Positions 1 through 10,415 of a stretch of DNA of 64,000 bases are shown in pieces. This DNA comes from Blakeslea trispora (Eukaryota > Mucoromycota > Mucoromycetes > Mucorales > Choanephoraceae). Made by a program: the position numbers and the translations under genes. The DNA is taken from NCBI GenBank assembly GCA_025331445.1, contig JAIWNE010000020.1:248001-312000 (forward strand), read 5' to 3'. Position 1 is the stretch's first letter. Every line of letters starts with the position of its first letter. The notes below the pieces were generated by a model. The model worked only from the letters and a program-made list of their open reading frames with translations. It did no database searches and was not told the origin of the DNA.

Positions 1-181
1 TATATCTATCAAAGGGCAGATGATATGTTTGAAATAGCAGGATTTTGGGATCCCAAAATTTATTTCAAACAAAAGTGTCTTTATATCCAGCATACTAAAA
101 TCGATCGATTACAATGTGTTTCCTTAAGTTTCATTTAAAGCAAAAAAAAAAGGTTGCATTTGCAATTTTTTTATTTAGACC

Positions 182-1113
182 TTATCCATTCAAAATGGTG
201 AGAAGGTTTTTGGTGACATGATCCAAAGACAACATCAAAAACTGTCTTGAGAACAAAAAGTTCTCATCACCAAAAAAGCGGAAGATACCTTCCAGCTTTT
301 CTCCAAGGTACAAGATCTGATATCCCAGACCAACATCAACAACAGTATTCTCGTTGAGATACTGTTTTCTTGTCAGCTTATGCTGATGCTGGTCATTGGC
401 GGCGTTGTACTCCCTCTACATACGAAGAGCAAGTTCGTATCTTCTTCTTTTAATGTTCAACTCTGCTTGCTCACAGAGCTTGAACATCTCTACCATTTCG
501 TTGGTCGTCAATTGCTCTGGAAGCCCAACTTCTTGGCTAGGTTGAGCAACCACAGGCATCTCTCGAATGGCTATGATATGGTTAGCCACGACTACACCGC
601 GGTCTAAGAGTAGTTAGTTTTACAAGTACTGATTTCGTGAAAATGTTACCTACTCTTCTTTTTGGCAACTGCCACTTCCTTCTTTTGTTGGGTCTAAGTC
701 AAGTTATTAGATCTCGTTTTAAGATGGCTTACAAACTAACACTTACAGGTGCCCTAATCGTTGCTTCGTATCTTTCAGCCTCCTTTCTAGCTCTCTTTGG
801 TCTTGGGACCACTACTTCTTCTTCAACTTCAAGATCTTCCTCTTCAACCTGATCTTCTTCATTATCTACAACTTCTTCATCGTCTTCATCATCAGTCTCT
901 TTGATGAGCTCAAAGCTCATCTTTTTTACAAGTCAGCTTATGTTGATGCTTATATATAACAGAGTATGATTTTCCACTCACCTCTCCCACATCAAACAGT
1001 TGGTCTTGATATCTCAAGCAAGCCTGATCACCTTTCAGGCCAAGATCAACGTTCATTGTCTCGAAAGTCGTCTTTAGTGCGTGTGCGAAAATTTGAACTA
1101 GACAAACGGACAT
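182..1113 (-). pseudogene. Decayed multi-exon gene of unknown function
   Basis: I do not recognise this gene. Four exons can be joined in frame on the minus strand: 1113-982 (44 codons, starting MSVCLVQIF), 920-747, 693-654 and 603-182. The introns begin GTGAGT, GTAAGT and GTAGGT and all end in AG. The second exon encodes a strongly acidic stretch (rich in E and D) followed by a basic PRPKRARKEAER patch, as in nuclear proteins. An in-frame TAG at 418-416 interrupts exon 4, yet the same frame stays open for about 77 more codons to a TAA at 184-182, which suggests a recently broken gene or a stop-shortened protein of about 178 residues. Splice joins are inferred by eye; the frame continuity across all three introns is what supports it. 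Confidence 0.42.
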
Positions 1114-1911
1114 GAGTATGGTAGTTGCTCTATTTAAGGGTGTTGTGTTTAGGGGTATTCTTTATATAAGGGTGGGTTTCTGAAAAATATTTCTCAATAC
1201 AAGCTCTAAAACCAATTCTATTTAAGGATGAGATTTTCAAAAATTTTCGTGTAATGTCTCAGCCACTTCAAAATTAAGCAAACTCTAAAATACCTGCTCA
1301 GCCAAAATCTGTCAGCTCTTCCACACTAAAACTGTTAGCACATATCCTCTCAGTAAATAGTAATTTAGCAACATATATACAAAGCGGTATTATTATGTTA
1401 TTCATGTTCTTTATCTCATGTTGAATATCATAATAATACAGGATTATTGTGGAGTTTTAATAACAAGCTTCAGAATATTACATTTGACTACCCTTAGAGT
1501 GACCACTGTATACTATTTAAACAGTGTTCATTCTAGAATGAACACTCCACTCTCAAAAACAGAATATGCACATGTAAACAAAATAAAACTGTATTCTCTT
1601 AGTAAAAAAAAAAAAAGGCTAAAAGTTTATACATGTAAACTAGAACGCATGAAAATGACCAATGATAAAGAACAGCAGTGCTCTCTGCTTGTTTCTTGGT
1701 AAATACATCGCAATCGAACTGACACATTCATGATCAACAAGATAATATTCATACAAACATCAGAAGAACACAAAATGCAGCCGTTAAAGCTTTTATTATT
1801 AAAGCAGGTTGGATTCATAAGAAATATGTTGCTTGAGATGTGCAGGACTGGCTTACTTGTCTTTTACTTTCAACTACAATTGCTTTTCACTCTGCTTCAA
1901 GTAGAATCTAC
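1114..1911. other. Gap with no gene seen; holds a 24-bp palindrome
   Basis: About 800 bp of AT-rich sequence with no convincing coding frame. The only structure noted is a perfect 24-bp palindrome at 1523-1546 (half-site AGTGTTCATTCT), whose centre TTCTAGAA resembles a TTCnnGAA heat-shock-type pair. Function unknown. Confidence 0.5.
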
Positions 1912-2128
1912 ATAGAGATATATTCAAAAAGTTTCACCCTGAAATTTAACCGCAATTGATAGCCATTCTACAAGAAATGAACTTGAATGAATCCGGATCT
2001 CATTGTTAGAAAGCTCTTTTTCTTCTCAAGCATACTATGATATCCGGATTCATTCAAGTCTATTTCTTGTAGAATGGCTATCAATTGCGGTTAAATTTCA
2101 GGGTGAAACTTTTTGAATATATCTCTAT
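1912..2128. repeat. 217-bp near-perfect palindromic repeat (MITE or foldback-like)
   Basis: Two 87-bp arms, 1912-1998 and 2042-2128, are reverse complements with only two mismatched positions, separated by a 43-bp spacer. The outer ends read ATAGAGATATATTC and its complement; the inner ends are ATCCGGAT. There is no coding capacity and no clear target-site duplication. The structure fits a foldback or miniature inverted-repeat element. A transcript would form a long hairpin. It lies about 220 bp upstream of the F-box gene start. Confidence 0.75.
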
Positions 2129-2351
2129 AACAGCATCCTCAGTATAAGAATGCACTTCTTGAGAACATAAGCACTCTTAAATAAAGCGACTATTATATAA
2201 AGACAAAAGAAAAGAATAAGATTGAAATCAACAGTTTTGTATCATCAGAAATTTATCACAAACTAGGCTCAACTTTATATCTTTTTTTTCACACATCAGA
2301 GGTGCTTCCTTTTTCTTTATTATTCTGATCATCCATCGAAACTTTTCAGGA

Positions 2352-4016
2352 ATGCCAGCAAGCAGCTTGCCATATGAAATACAATGGAAAATTCTAGACT
2401 GTTTATGTATGAAAGACATAGTGCAATACAGCCTTGTATCTAAACATTGTAGAGAAGCAGCAAAGCATGTCATGTTCAAAGAAGTAACTATCTATGATGA
2501 AAATAAAGCAGCCAAATTCATCCATCTGTGTGCAGAGTCTCCTACAACAAGTAATCTGATAAAGAAGCTAACAGTAAGAACAGATGGAATTGGAGATCAT
2601 GCCGAATTGTATTCCGAAATCATTCATTTGGCACCGAATGTAAGAGAGCTTTGGGTAACAAGAGATGCCAGCGAACTATACCGAGTTGCTCTGCAAGAGA
2701 TAAAGCATGGACATTGGCCGCTTTTAAATCATATAGGCATTTACATGCAATTTGGTGGTACAAATCAGAACTTGAATCAAGATTACTATGCATTTGCATC
2801 AGCCATCCAAGATAGACTCTCTCACCTCAATCTTCGTATCTCATCTGACTTTTGTTCTTCTGAGCTACACTGTTTTCAATTTTCCTCGAGCATCACCAGA
2901 CAGACTCGCTTCAATGCAGTCAGGACACTAGAGTGTTACTCAGATAAAAAGACACGTATTCGGTCAATAGATGATATCCTTTCACTATGTCCAAATGCGA
3001 CCGAGATCAAGCTTGAAATTGTTAGTCTTGATCCGATTGAAGAAAGACTGATGCACATTAAACCAAACACAGTGGTAGAAAGACTTTTGATTTGGGTACA
3101 TTATCTTTCAGAAGCTGGTGTGAATTACATCTGTCGCAAATTTGGCAGAGTCAAGACATTGGGGCTTCAGTTTTCCCGGTATGGTATTCATGGTTATAGA
3201 GTGGCTATAGAAACATTTCCACTTGATATTTCAATGAAAGCAGCCATTCAATTGGCAAATTATGTAAGCTCATTAGATGACTGTACCTTATCTATTCAAG
3301 GTATATCTGAATGCACTCGACTCCTTTATGCCTTTTCCTTGCTCCAATGGCAAGGACGAATGAGCATCCCCATGTATGCTCATTACTTTCGATTAACATA
3401 CGACAAATCTAAATCCAATCTCTCAGAACTGAATATTGATGTAGACGCGGAGGGTGCCTTTCTTGAGCAACCAAGCATAAAGGCTTATCTGAATCAGCTT
3501 AGTAGACTTTCATTCAGACAAATGAGTCCTATCAGCCATAAGATTGTACCCTGGTGTACTCGGCTCCAGTATCTTAAGATGGTATATGGTAAATCTAGTT
3601 CTTATGAAGGTCCCCTACTGCCAATCACACATTTAGATCTGACCAGCTTGGGCGAAAACAAGGAATTTCTCAAGCAACTATCATCATATACACCCTACTT
3701 GAGAGCGGTAAAGATGTTACTTGATTACAGAAATGGTATTGAAATAGATATGCCTACCATCTCTTTTAACTCTCTTTGGGTAACTAGCCGCACTTTCCTT
3801 ACTGTAAGTACTTTCTATCTTCACCTATTGCAATCCAACAAACAGACATGGTATCGATTAACAGACGGTAAACTCTGTGCCATAGAGGCCAGCGAGTTCG
3901 AAAAGCAAGAATTGGGTGCAGAAATATTAAGAATCAAGTTGATTTGTAGAGAGATAAAGCGCTTTGGATTAGGCAATTATCATGGCTCTCTTTATGTCGA
4001 ACAAGATTTCGATTGA
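2352..4016 (+). CDS. F-box / leucine-rich-repeat-like protein
   Basis: A single uninterrupted 554-residue reading frame. The first ~45 residues (LPYEIQWKILDCLCMKDIVQ, then SLVSKHCREAA) match the F-box pattern: L-P-x-E-I at the start, a helix with D-x-x-x-Y-S-L-V-S, and C-R. This surface normally binds Skp1. The remainder is rich in leucine/isoleucine repeats of irregular length (LKKL, LNELNID, LTSLG-type segments), as in the substrate-binding halves of fungal F-box/LRR proteins. The likely role is substrate receptor of an SCF ubiquitin ligase; the substrate cannot be told. Such proteins form large, fast-diverging families in mucoralean fungi. The protein at 19755-21440 has the same architecture and size but is not an obvious close copy. 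The start was chosen as the first Met directly preceding the F-box. Confidence 0.85.
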   Translation: MPASSLPYEIQWKILDCLCMKDIVQYSLVSKHCREAAKHVMFKEVTIYDENKAAKFIHLCAESPTTSNLIKKLTVRTDGIGDHAELYSEIIHLAPNVRELWVTRDASELYRVALQEIKHGHWPLLNHIGIYMQFGGTNQNLNQDYYAFASAIQDRLSHLNLRISSDFCSSELHCFQFSSSITRQTRFNAVRTLECYSDKKTRIRSIDDILSLCPNATEIKLEIVSLDPIEERLMHIKPNTVVERLLIWVHYLSEAGVNYICRKFGRVKTLGLQFSRYGIHGYRVAIETFPLDISMKAAIQLANYVSSLDDCTLSIQGISECTRLLYAFSLLQWQGRMSIPMYAHYFRLTYDKSKSNLSELNIDVDAEGAFLEQPSIKAYLNQLSRLSFRQMSPISHKIVPWCTRLQYLKMVYGKSSSYEGPLLPITHLDLTSLGENKEFLKQLSSYTPYLRAVKMLLDYRNGIEIDMPTISFNSLWVTSRTFLTVSTFYLHLLQSNKQTWYRLTDGKLCAIEASEFEKQELGAEILRIKLICREIKRFGLGNYHGSLYVEQDFD

Positions 4017-5139
4017 AAGAAAAGAGTGATACACAACTCTGATTTACTCGCCTCTCTGAATAAATATAGACTCTTGATAAATGCGGATTGAGCTGTGTTT
4101 AGCCTAAATGAGTCTCTCTTTTTCTAGTTTTAGTTTCGCCTAATTTTATAGTGACATTGTCATGCATTGCTTTAAGGGGTCATATAATGCTAATTCAAAT
4201 AAGAATATCATCAGAATTTTGTTTGTACAAAGGAAACAAAAAGACACTAAACCTGTTCTGTTTTTTTTATTGGCAATGCAAATGTAGTTTTCACACTTTT
4301 GTTCAAAGAATTTGGGCTAATTTTTACACAACAACCCAAAATAATCATCTTCAACCGGCAGAAAGACAAAGAAATCAGGCTTGGGCTTGCTTTTTGATTT
4401 CAACAAGCTGCTGCTACTGTTGGTCTTTAATCCTTCACTTTCGACTTGACAGTGTTCGCATTGTCATTACAATTATAACAAAACATTTACTTTCTTCCAA
4501 ACAATTCCTCTTTTGTATATAACGAAAAAGAATTTATTCTCGCTCTTTCTGCTTAAAGCATTGTTATCTACAATCTTCCCTTTGTTTCTCAACAAATTGT
4601 TACTTATGTAATTGAAAAGACAGTTTTTGATAGAAAGCAATATATCTGCTCCTTCGCGATTCAAGGACATAGGTTACGGACCTCATGTTGTCTTTTCCCA
4701 AGCAAATGTTAGTGATTTAGGAGTTGCTAAATACCTTATTTAGTTTTCCTAACATATAAAAATCAGTAGGTATCAGTTTCTTTGTATGATTATAGACTTC
4801 TTTGTAGCTCGACTTTCAGAATTTTATTTATACTCACAGTCATTGCTTCAACAACAGTATCGATGATAGCCCTACAGATCAATGACCAAGATACTTGAAG
4901 AGCTGTTACATTTATTGGAACAAAAGCGTTCATAGAGTCATCATTAACAAGTCCATTGTACCTCCAGCTAAGAAAAAAAAAAGCCATCAGTTTTTTTTTT
5001 TGCAGTTGGTAATGTACTTGCGTCTTATTCATCTGTCAGTAAGATTCATGGAGATTGTCATGCAACTTTCTCAGTAGTCTTCAAACAGCTGTACATAGTT
5101 GTTATAATAATTTCAGCTATATGTTAGCAATATAATGTT
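4017..5139. other. Gap with no gene seen
   Basis: About 1.1 kb of AT-rich sequence with homopolymer runs. Short open frames exist on both strands but are composed of low-complexity or hydrophobic filler and lack recognisable motifs or splice structure. Confidence 0.5.
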
Positions 5140-5640
5140 CTGTTATGGTCCCAGATAAAGTCAGCTCTGACTGCTCATTACATCAGAACATCCGACTCTA
5201 TTGAACCATTCGATAACATGCTTTATAACAATATTAGTGCCGATTTATCTTTACCACTTACAACAATGCAACTCGTTCAGTCAGCAAAAGATGGCCTTAG
5301 TGTATTACCATACTAATATGAATTGGGCATCACGCCTACTTACGACAACAAAGAAAAGAAAGCACTATAATCTAGACATAATACTTGCACAATATGACAG
5401 GGAAAGCATCAGTGATGCACCAGGTAAACTTGGAGCACTTTTGACAGATTTGTCTAACATCTTGAAGAATGCAGCAAAGAACTCACTGCAAGAAATGGGC
5501 ACTGTCCTTCATCAAAAGCTGCCAACAGATTAAAGGTTTGTTACAAACGATCTTTGAATTTTTCGAAAAACAAATGAAAAACCATGTTTAGCCCTCAACT
5601 TCTTGATGATACCATTGCTACAATTGCCTTTATGCATTGA
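5140..5640 (+). pseudogene. Decayed coding fragment, origin unknown
   Basis: Coding-like stretches follow one another in shifting frames on the plus strand: a piece ending LVQSAKDGLSVLPY before a stop near 5313, then a different frame with SDAPGKLGALLTDLSNIL ending at the stop 5531-5533, then MFSPQLLDDTIATIAFMH and a stop near 5640. Balanced amino-acid composition and the succession of frames suggest the wreck of a former gene or transposable element rather than chance open frames. No family recognised. Confidence 0.3.
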
Positions 5641-5804
5641 TGAACAACCTAATAGCCATTCAACAGAGTGACCATTTTTCTTATTAAAACTATTAAAACT
5701 CCGGAACTCAAATTGGGGACACCCAAAATATCCCCTTGCTTCAGTTAATTTGCCTTGTTAAAAAAAAAAAGTCTTTCTTTCTTCACTCTATTTAAAAAGA
5801 CAAA

Positions 5805-6562
5805 ATGCACCGTTTTAAAGCAAAAGGTGTCAGTACCCGTGTGTTTCCCAAACCTCAATGGGTAAACCCTAAGGACAGAGTTACTACTTGGAACATTGTT
5901 ACTGGTGATAAGGTAATCATGCCTGCAATCAACTCGTTCTTGACAGCTCACATAAAACAACAATTTTAAAGGTGGCTATTATTGCCGGTAAAGACAAGGA
6001 CACTATTGGCGAAATCAAGTCTGTCGATCGTAAGACAAATACTGTTATTGTTGAAGGAAAGAAGCTTGTAAGTTTTCTCTTTTGTGAAACCAACAGTAAT
6101 AGTAAATACTTACCTTTATGTATTTGTAGGCAAAGAAGCATGTTCCCATGCAGCCTGGTGCACCTGAGGGTATTATGAGAAAAGAGCTTCCTATTCATTA
6201 CTCCAACGTCATGTTGTTACATCCCGACACACAGTAAGGATTGACTGTATTCTGATAGACAAGTGTACTTACTTTAAGATAGAATGCCTACTCGTATCGA
6301 TCGTCGCAAGATTACAAAGACATTGGAAGATGGTCGTGTTGTTTCACGCTGGACTCGATTTGTTAAGGGAACCGGTATCGAAATTCCCAAACCTCTCAGA
6401 AAATACAATGATCAGAGCGGTGAAGAGAACTTTACAACATCTCCCGAGGATGCAACACATGTTACATACACCTCTGATTTATCTCAACCTCCTTTTCCTC
6501 AAGAATTAGTTAGAGAGCTTCGCAATATCTACAAGAAGAAGCCTGTTGTTCCTTCAGCATAA
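5805..6562 (+). CDS. MRPL24: Mitochondrial large-subunit ribosomal protein uL24m
   Basis: Four exons join in frame: 5805-5912, 5972-6067, 6130-6233 and 6283-6562, about 195 residues. All three introns are GT-AG and 49-62 nt. The KOW motif is clear (WNIVTGDKVAIIAGKDKDTI, then GEIKSVDR), followed by the L24 core with HVPMQPGAPEGIMRKELPIH and the NVMLLHP strand. Family knowledge: uL24 binds 23S-type rRNA early in large-subunit assembly; the extended, non-eukaryotic-L26 form with a PTRIDRRK segment and a long C-terminal extension is the mitochondrial version (yeast Mrpl40 family). It converges with the aminopeptidase gene, whose stop is about 250 bp away. The start is the first Met in exon 1, MHRFKAKG, a basic N-terminus suitable for mitochondrial import or rRNA contact. 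Confidence 0.88.
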
Positions 6563-6808
6563 TTATACAGATATTTATATGGAAACAAGTGTAATGAACA
6601 GTTGGTTTTGCAGTAGATCCCCCCTCCTCCTTTTTTTTCTCAAATGTACAGCTATGATTTTTTTTTGTTATAATAAAAAAGAAGAAAAGAGAAACGCACA
6701 CTAGACAACAAAAAAAACAAAGATTAGATGTTTGATCAATAGCATTTGTATCATGTACTGAAGGAAAGGAAGAGAAGATAAAGATGGACACTAGTGATTA
6801 AAGAGCTT

Positions 6809-9800
6809 TTATTTGGAAGCATTTTGGCTTAATTCTTGAAGTGCAAGCTTTTCTTCGAGCTTCTTGACTCTTGTCTCAAGCTTATCGATGATTTCTTTTT
6901 GAGCATTGATTTCATTTTGAGAGCCATTAGCGCTTGAAGAGCGTAACTCAACTAATTTACGATCAACCCATGCTTGCTCATCTGTAGAATACATGGATTT
7001 AACAGTCTCGATTTGGCCATATTTGGATGTGACATTCATCTTGACAAGACCTGAAATAGCAGATCTGCGAACAGAGGCATTTGGATCACGGATCAGAGTA
7101 CCTAAAAGAAAATATGTCAAGAGTCATAAACTATAGGTGACAAGATGCACACTTACCAAGTACTTCAATAGCTTCATTCTTTAAGCGGTCCGATTGCCAT
7201 TCAGCAGAATAAATCAAGCCTTGCACTGCAGAAGGTCTAGCACGGAAATGCTCTTGTTTGTAATGAACACGACTTAAGAGATACTTGAAAGCTTCTTCAC
7301 TACGATGTTGACCCAAAGCTATTGATTTTTTTTTAAAAAAAATAAGTTTCTAGCATGCTTAATATTTTTAAAAAGCAAAAATTACCTTTCAATGCACCGG
7401 CTCGAATAGTACCATGTTGTCCTAGCTTTGAATCATCTTTGGCAACTTGCAAGAGATATTCTAAATCTTCTTGATTTCTTTGAGAACCAAGAGAGATAAG
7501 AGCATTAGCATGAGCACGGTAAGGCAGGTTTTCTCTCTTCAACAAACGAAGCAAAGAAGCACGAATGCGATCATCGACAGCCTTAGCAACAGCAGCAATA
7601 TGTTCAAGAGCCATGGGGTTCTTTTCATTGTCTAGCAATTCAGATAAAATCTGCAAGCTGTAGACACTGTTTTGCTTGGCAAGTTGTTTAGCACCTATTA
7701 TTGTTGTGTTAATTCTTCAATAACCTAGATTCCATATCTTTCTTTAAAAAAGATGATAACTTGTCACTTACATTTGACTCTTACGCCATAATAAGGTTCC
7801 TTCAAGATGGCTTCATGGACAGCTTTAAGGGCAGGTCTTGAACCACTGCTGACTAATTCAGAATAAGCCATGATACGGTCAATCAAGTTCTTGCTGTTCT
7901 TAGCGGTTCCAATCAAGACATCTCGATCAATAGAAGGCATTTCAATCACAAACAAGACCTTTCCTTCAGGATCAATAGAGATCTGGCTAGGCTTCTGGCC
8001 CTCGGGTAACTGAATGAATCCAGTAACTGAATCTTCTCGATCAAATGTAAGGGTAGTAGACACTTGCTCATCCTTGTCTGTTGTGATCACGACATCCAGA
8101 TCAAAAGCAAACAATGGGATTTGCTCAACAACGTCCACTTGTGTTTGTGTCATGGAGATCTTGACACGGCTCTTGTCTGCTTCATAATCGTATTTACCAC
8201 TCAACTTTGGATAACCTTTAGAATGAATCCATTCATCAAAGAAGCGAGTCAAGTTGAGGCCTGAAGCTTCTTCCAACGCATTTTGGAAATCAGAGGTCTG
8301 CACTGTCTTGTTGTAGAAGCGCTCAATATAGTTCTGGACAGCATGCCAGAATACTTCCTCTCCTAAACGCTTTCGGAGCATATGGATACGCCAAGCACCA
8401 CCAGGGTAAGTATGCATATCAAACATGTCCCAAGAGGCATCATATTTACGAGTGACAATAGGACGCTTAAAGATTCAAAATGAATTAGATAATCTTTTTC
8501 CTTCTTATTTGAAACAGTGACATCTGATATTTACCATATAAGATCCACATTCTTCAATGTAGGATGTAGAGTTTTCAAGCATCTCAAAGCGGAACTCATC
8601 TTCAGATACATTGTCTTGTAACCAGCCTTTTGTATGTATGTCAATAAACTGACTTTTGCGATTTCTACCAACATGCTCTATTACTTACATGATTCAATGT
8701 AATTTGCCCAGCTTTCCTTCAGCCATGCATGTTCAAAATGACGAATGACCAAAAGATCACCAAAATAGGTATGGGCTGTTTATAGTTTGTTTAGTCTAAA
8801 TAATTGTTATTGTTGTTATTGTTTTACCCATTTCATGAATGTTAACACAATCAACAAGCTGCTTGCGTTCAAGAGCAAGTGTTTCGTCAAGCAAAAGAGT
8901 TTCAATCCATGTTACTAAGGAAATGTTTTCCATAGCACCACGAATGGCAGGCAAAACAATCTGATAATACTTGGTCCAAGGGACTATTGTTTATAGGTGG
9001 GAGATGTGAGTATGTCTTTTTTTCGCTCTTTACTACGTATGTTTCTTACATGATACACCAAGCTTATTTTGAAGCCATCTGATCATTTTAGGAGTTTGAT
9101 CAAATGATCTCTTTAAATCTTCTTTTTCATAGCCTTTTGCAGTGTAATACTATAGGTTATACAAACAAACAACATGAGTTACCTAACCCCATCCCCATAT
9201 ATTTATTTACCTTAATTGGCTTTCCATCTACTTCGCCATCATCAACCTCAATAAAATCACCCACTGCAAAACAAATAAGGTAGGAAGGACTTTGTGTTTG
9301 TCCCCAAAAAAAAAGTAAGTTGATCCAATTTCTCTTTTTTTTTTCTACCCAAAGACGAGAAAATGCTGCTCTTACCAAGGATGATCTAATTCCCATTTGG
9401 TAGTAGTAAATTTGTCTGAACTTTCAGATCCCAATAAAGTACCATTAGCCAATGATGTGTATTGTTTAGGTGCAGTGATAGCCCAGGTCAATGTGGTACG
9501 AACAGTAGGGAAGTCAACTGTGGGTAACCAATAACGAGCTCTACAAGCCTAGATTAATCATCATTGTCTTGCTGTCTGCTAGAAAAAAAAGACTTACTTT
9601 TCGGTTTCATGATCAGTGATAGCCCAAATCTGTGAACCATCCTTGTTCTCATCACCTTTGTTGAAATAAAGACCTGCGACTGGATGATCAATGGTATATT
9701 CAACAGTTACTTTACGTTCATCTTGCATTGCAAAAGGCTGCTGCCAGAAGAGATGAATATGATGACCGTCATAGTGGAAATCCTTCAAGCCATCGCCGGT

Positions 9801-10123
9801 GACATTGACGTTTTCAAAATCCTCGGCATTCAATGAAATCTTGGAAAGATCCTTTACGCTAGAGATAAGTGCTTTACCAGTATGCTTGAAAGTAATAGTG
9901 ACTTGGCCCTTGAATGAGTTTGATTCGAGATCTTCGAAATGAACGTTGATATCTAGTGGTATAGAAAGAGAAAAGTTTGATCACGCGTCCCTTTTTTTTT
10001 CAATTATAGATATATACCAAGATGGATAGGTTCAATAACCTTGTTAGGAGCATATTGGTTGACAGCGGATGCAGAAGAAAATGAATCTCCACCTTTAGAA
10101 GAACAACACAAGTGGTGTGGCAT
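6809..10123 (-). CDS. M1-family zinc aminopeptidase with C-terminal HEAT-like repeats
   Basis: A multi-intron gene read from MPHHLCCSSKGGD at 10123 to a stop at 6811-6809. It has the N-terminal beta-domain of M1 peptidases (residues such as VTVEYTIDHPVAGLYF), the GAMEN substrate-binding motif near 8920-8940, and the zinc site HEMAHTYFGD followed, 18 residues after the HExxH, by the E of WLKESWANYIES (split by an intron near 8763-8828). The C-terminal part (about 6809-7800) is alpha-helical, resembling HEAT repeats, and ends in a short coiled coil. Family knowledge: these enzymes remove N-terminal residues from peptides; GAMEN recognises the free amino group. The protein is probably a cytosolic peptidase; no signal peptide is apparent. 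The catalytic set is complete. A transposon end begins only about 65 bp upstream of the start codon (see 10201-10387). Confidence 0.85.
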
Positions 10124-10200
10124 AATGAATAAAACTTAAGAGAGAGAAAGTGGTTGCTTTGTATATCTTCTTGGGAATATTTATACAGTGCTTACGGTCC

Positions 10201-10387
10201 CAAATGGCGGAATTCAAAAATCATTTGGCGGTTTCCAAAAATCCAATTGGCGTAAAATAAAAAAAAATCAATAAGCGTAAAAAAAAATATCCAATCAGCG
10301 GTTTTCAAAATGTCAATGAGCGCATACTGAAATTTCAAATGGCGTATTCTCAAAAACCAAATGGCAGCATTATGAGAGCTTTTAGCG
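10201..10387. repeat. Subterminal array, about nine degenerate ~22-bp units, of a DNA transposon
   Basis: Units with the core AAATGGCG (variants ATTTGGCG, AATTGGCG, AATAAGCG, AATCAGCG, AATGAGCG, AAATGGCAG, TTAGCG) recur with the core ending at about 10209, 10230, 10252, 10277, 10300, 10322, 10344, 10366 and 10387, i.e. every 21-25 bp. A-rich linkers lie between. The array sits directly next to the transposase remnant 10416-11337 at its 3' side, so it is probably the element's end, carrying phased transposase-binding sites. It separates the transposase from the aminopeptidase start codon. Confidence 0.65.
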
Positions 10388-10415
10388 TACATGTTATTTA
10401 TTTTATTTGCCCTTA

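Noticed and set aside
1418..1702. 94-residue open frame in the left gap
   Set aside because: Composition dominated by T, Y, L, K from AT-rich DNA, ends in a poly-A run, no homology recognised.
4151..4522. 123-residue open frame after the F-box gene
   Set aside because: Low-complexity hydrophobic composition, no motif, no splice or promoter context; typical chance frame in AT-rich DNA.
10201..10387. Regularly spaced repeats that could suggest a CRISPR-like array
   Set aside because: Units are degenerate with no conserved repeat/unique spacer alternation, the host is eukaryotic, and a transposase lies next door; a subterminal transposon array explains it better.
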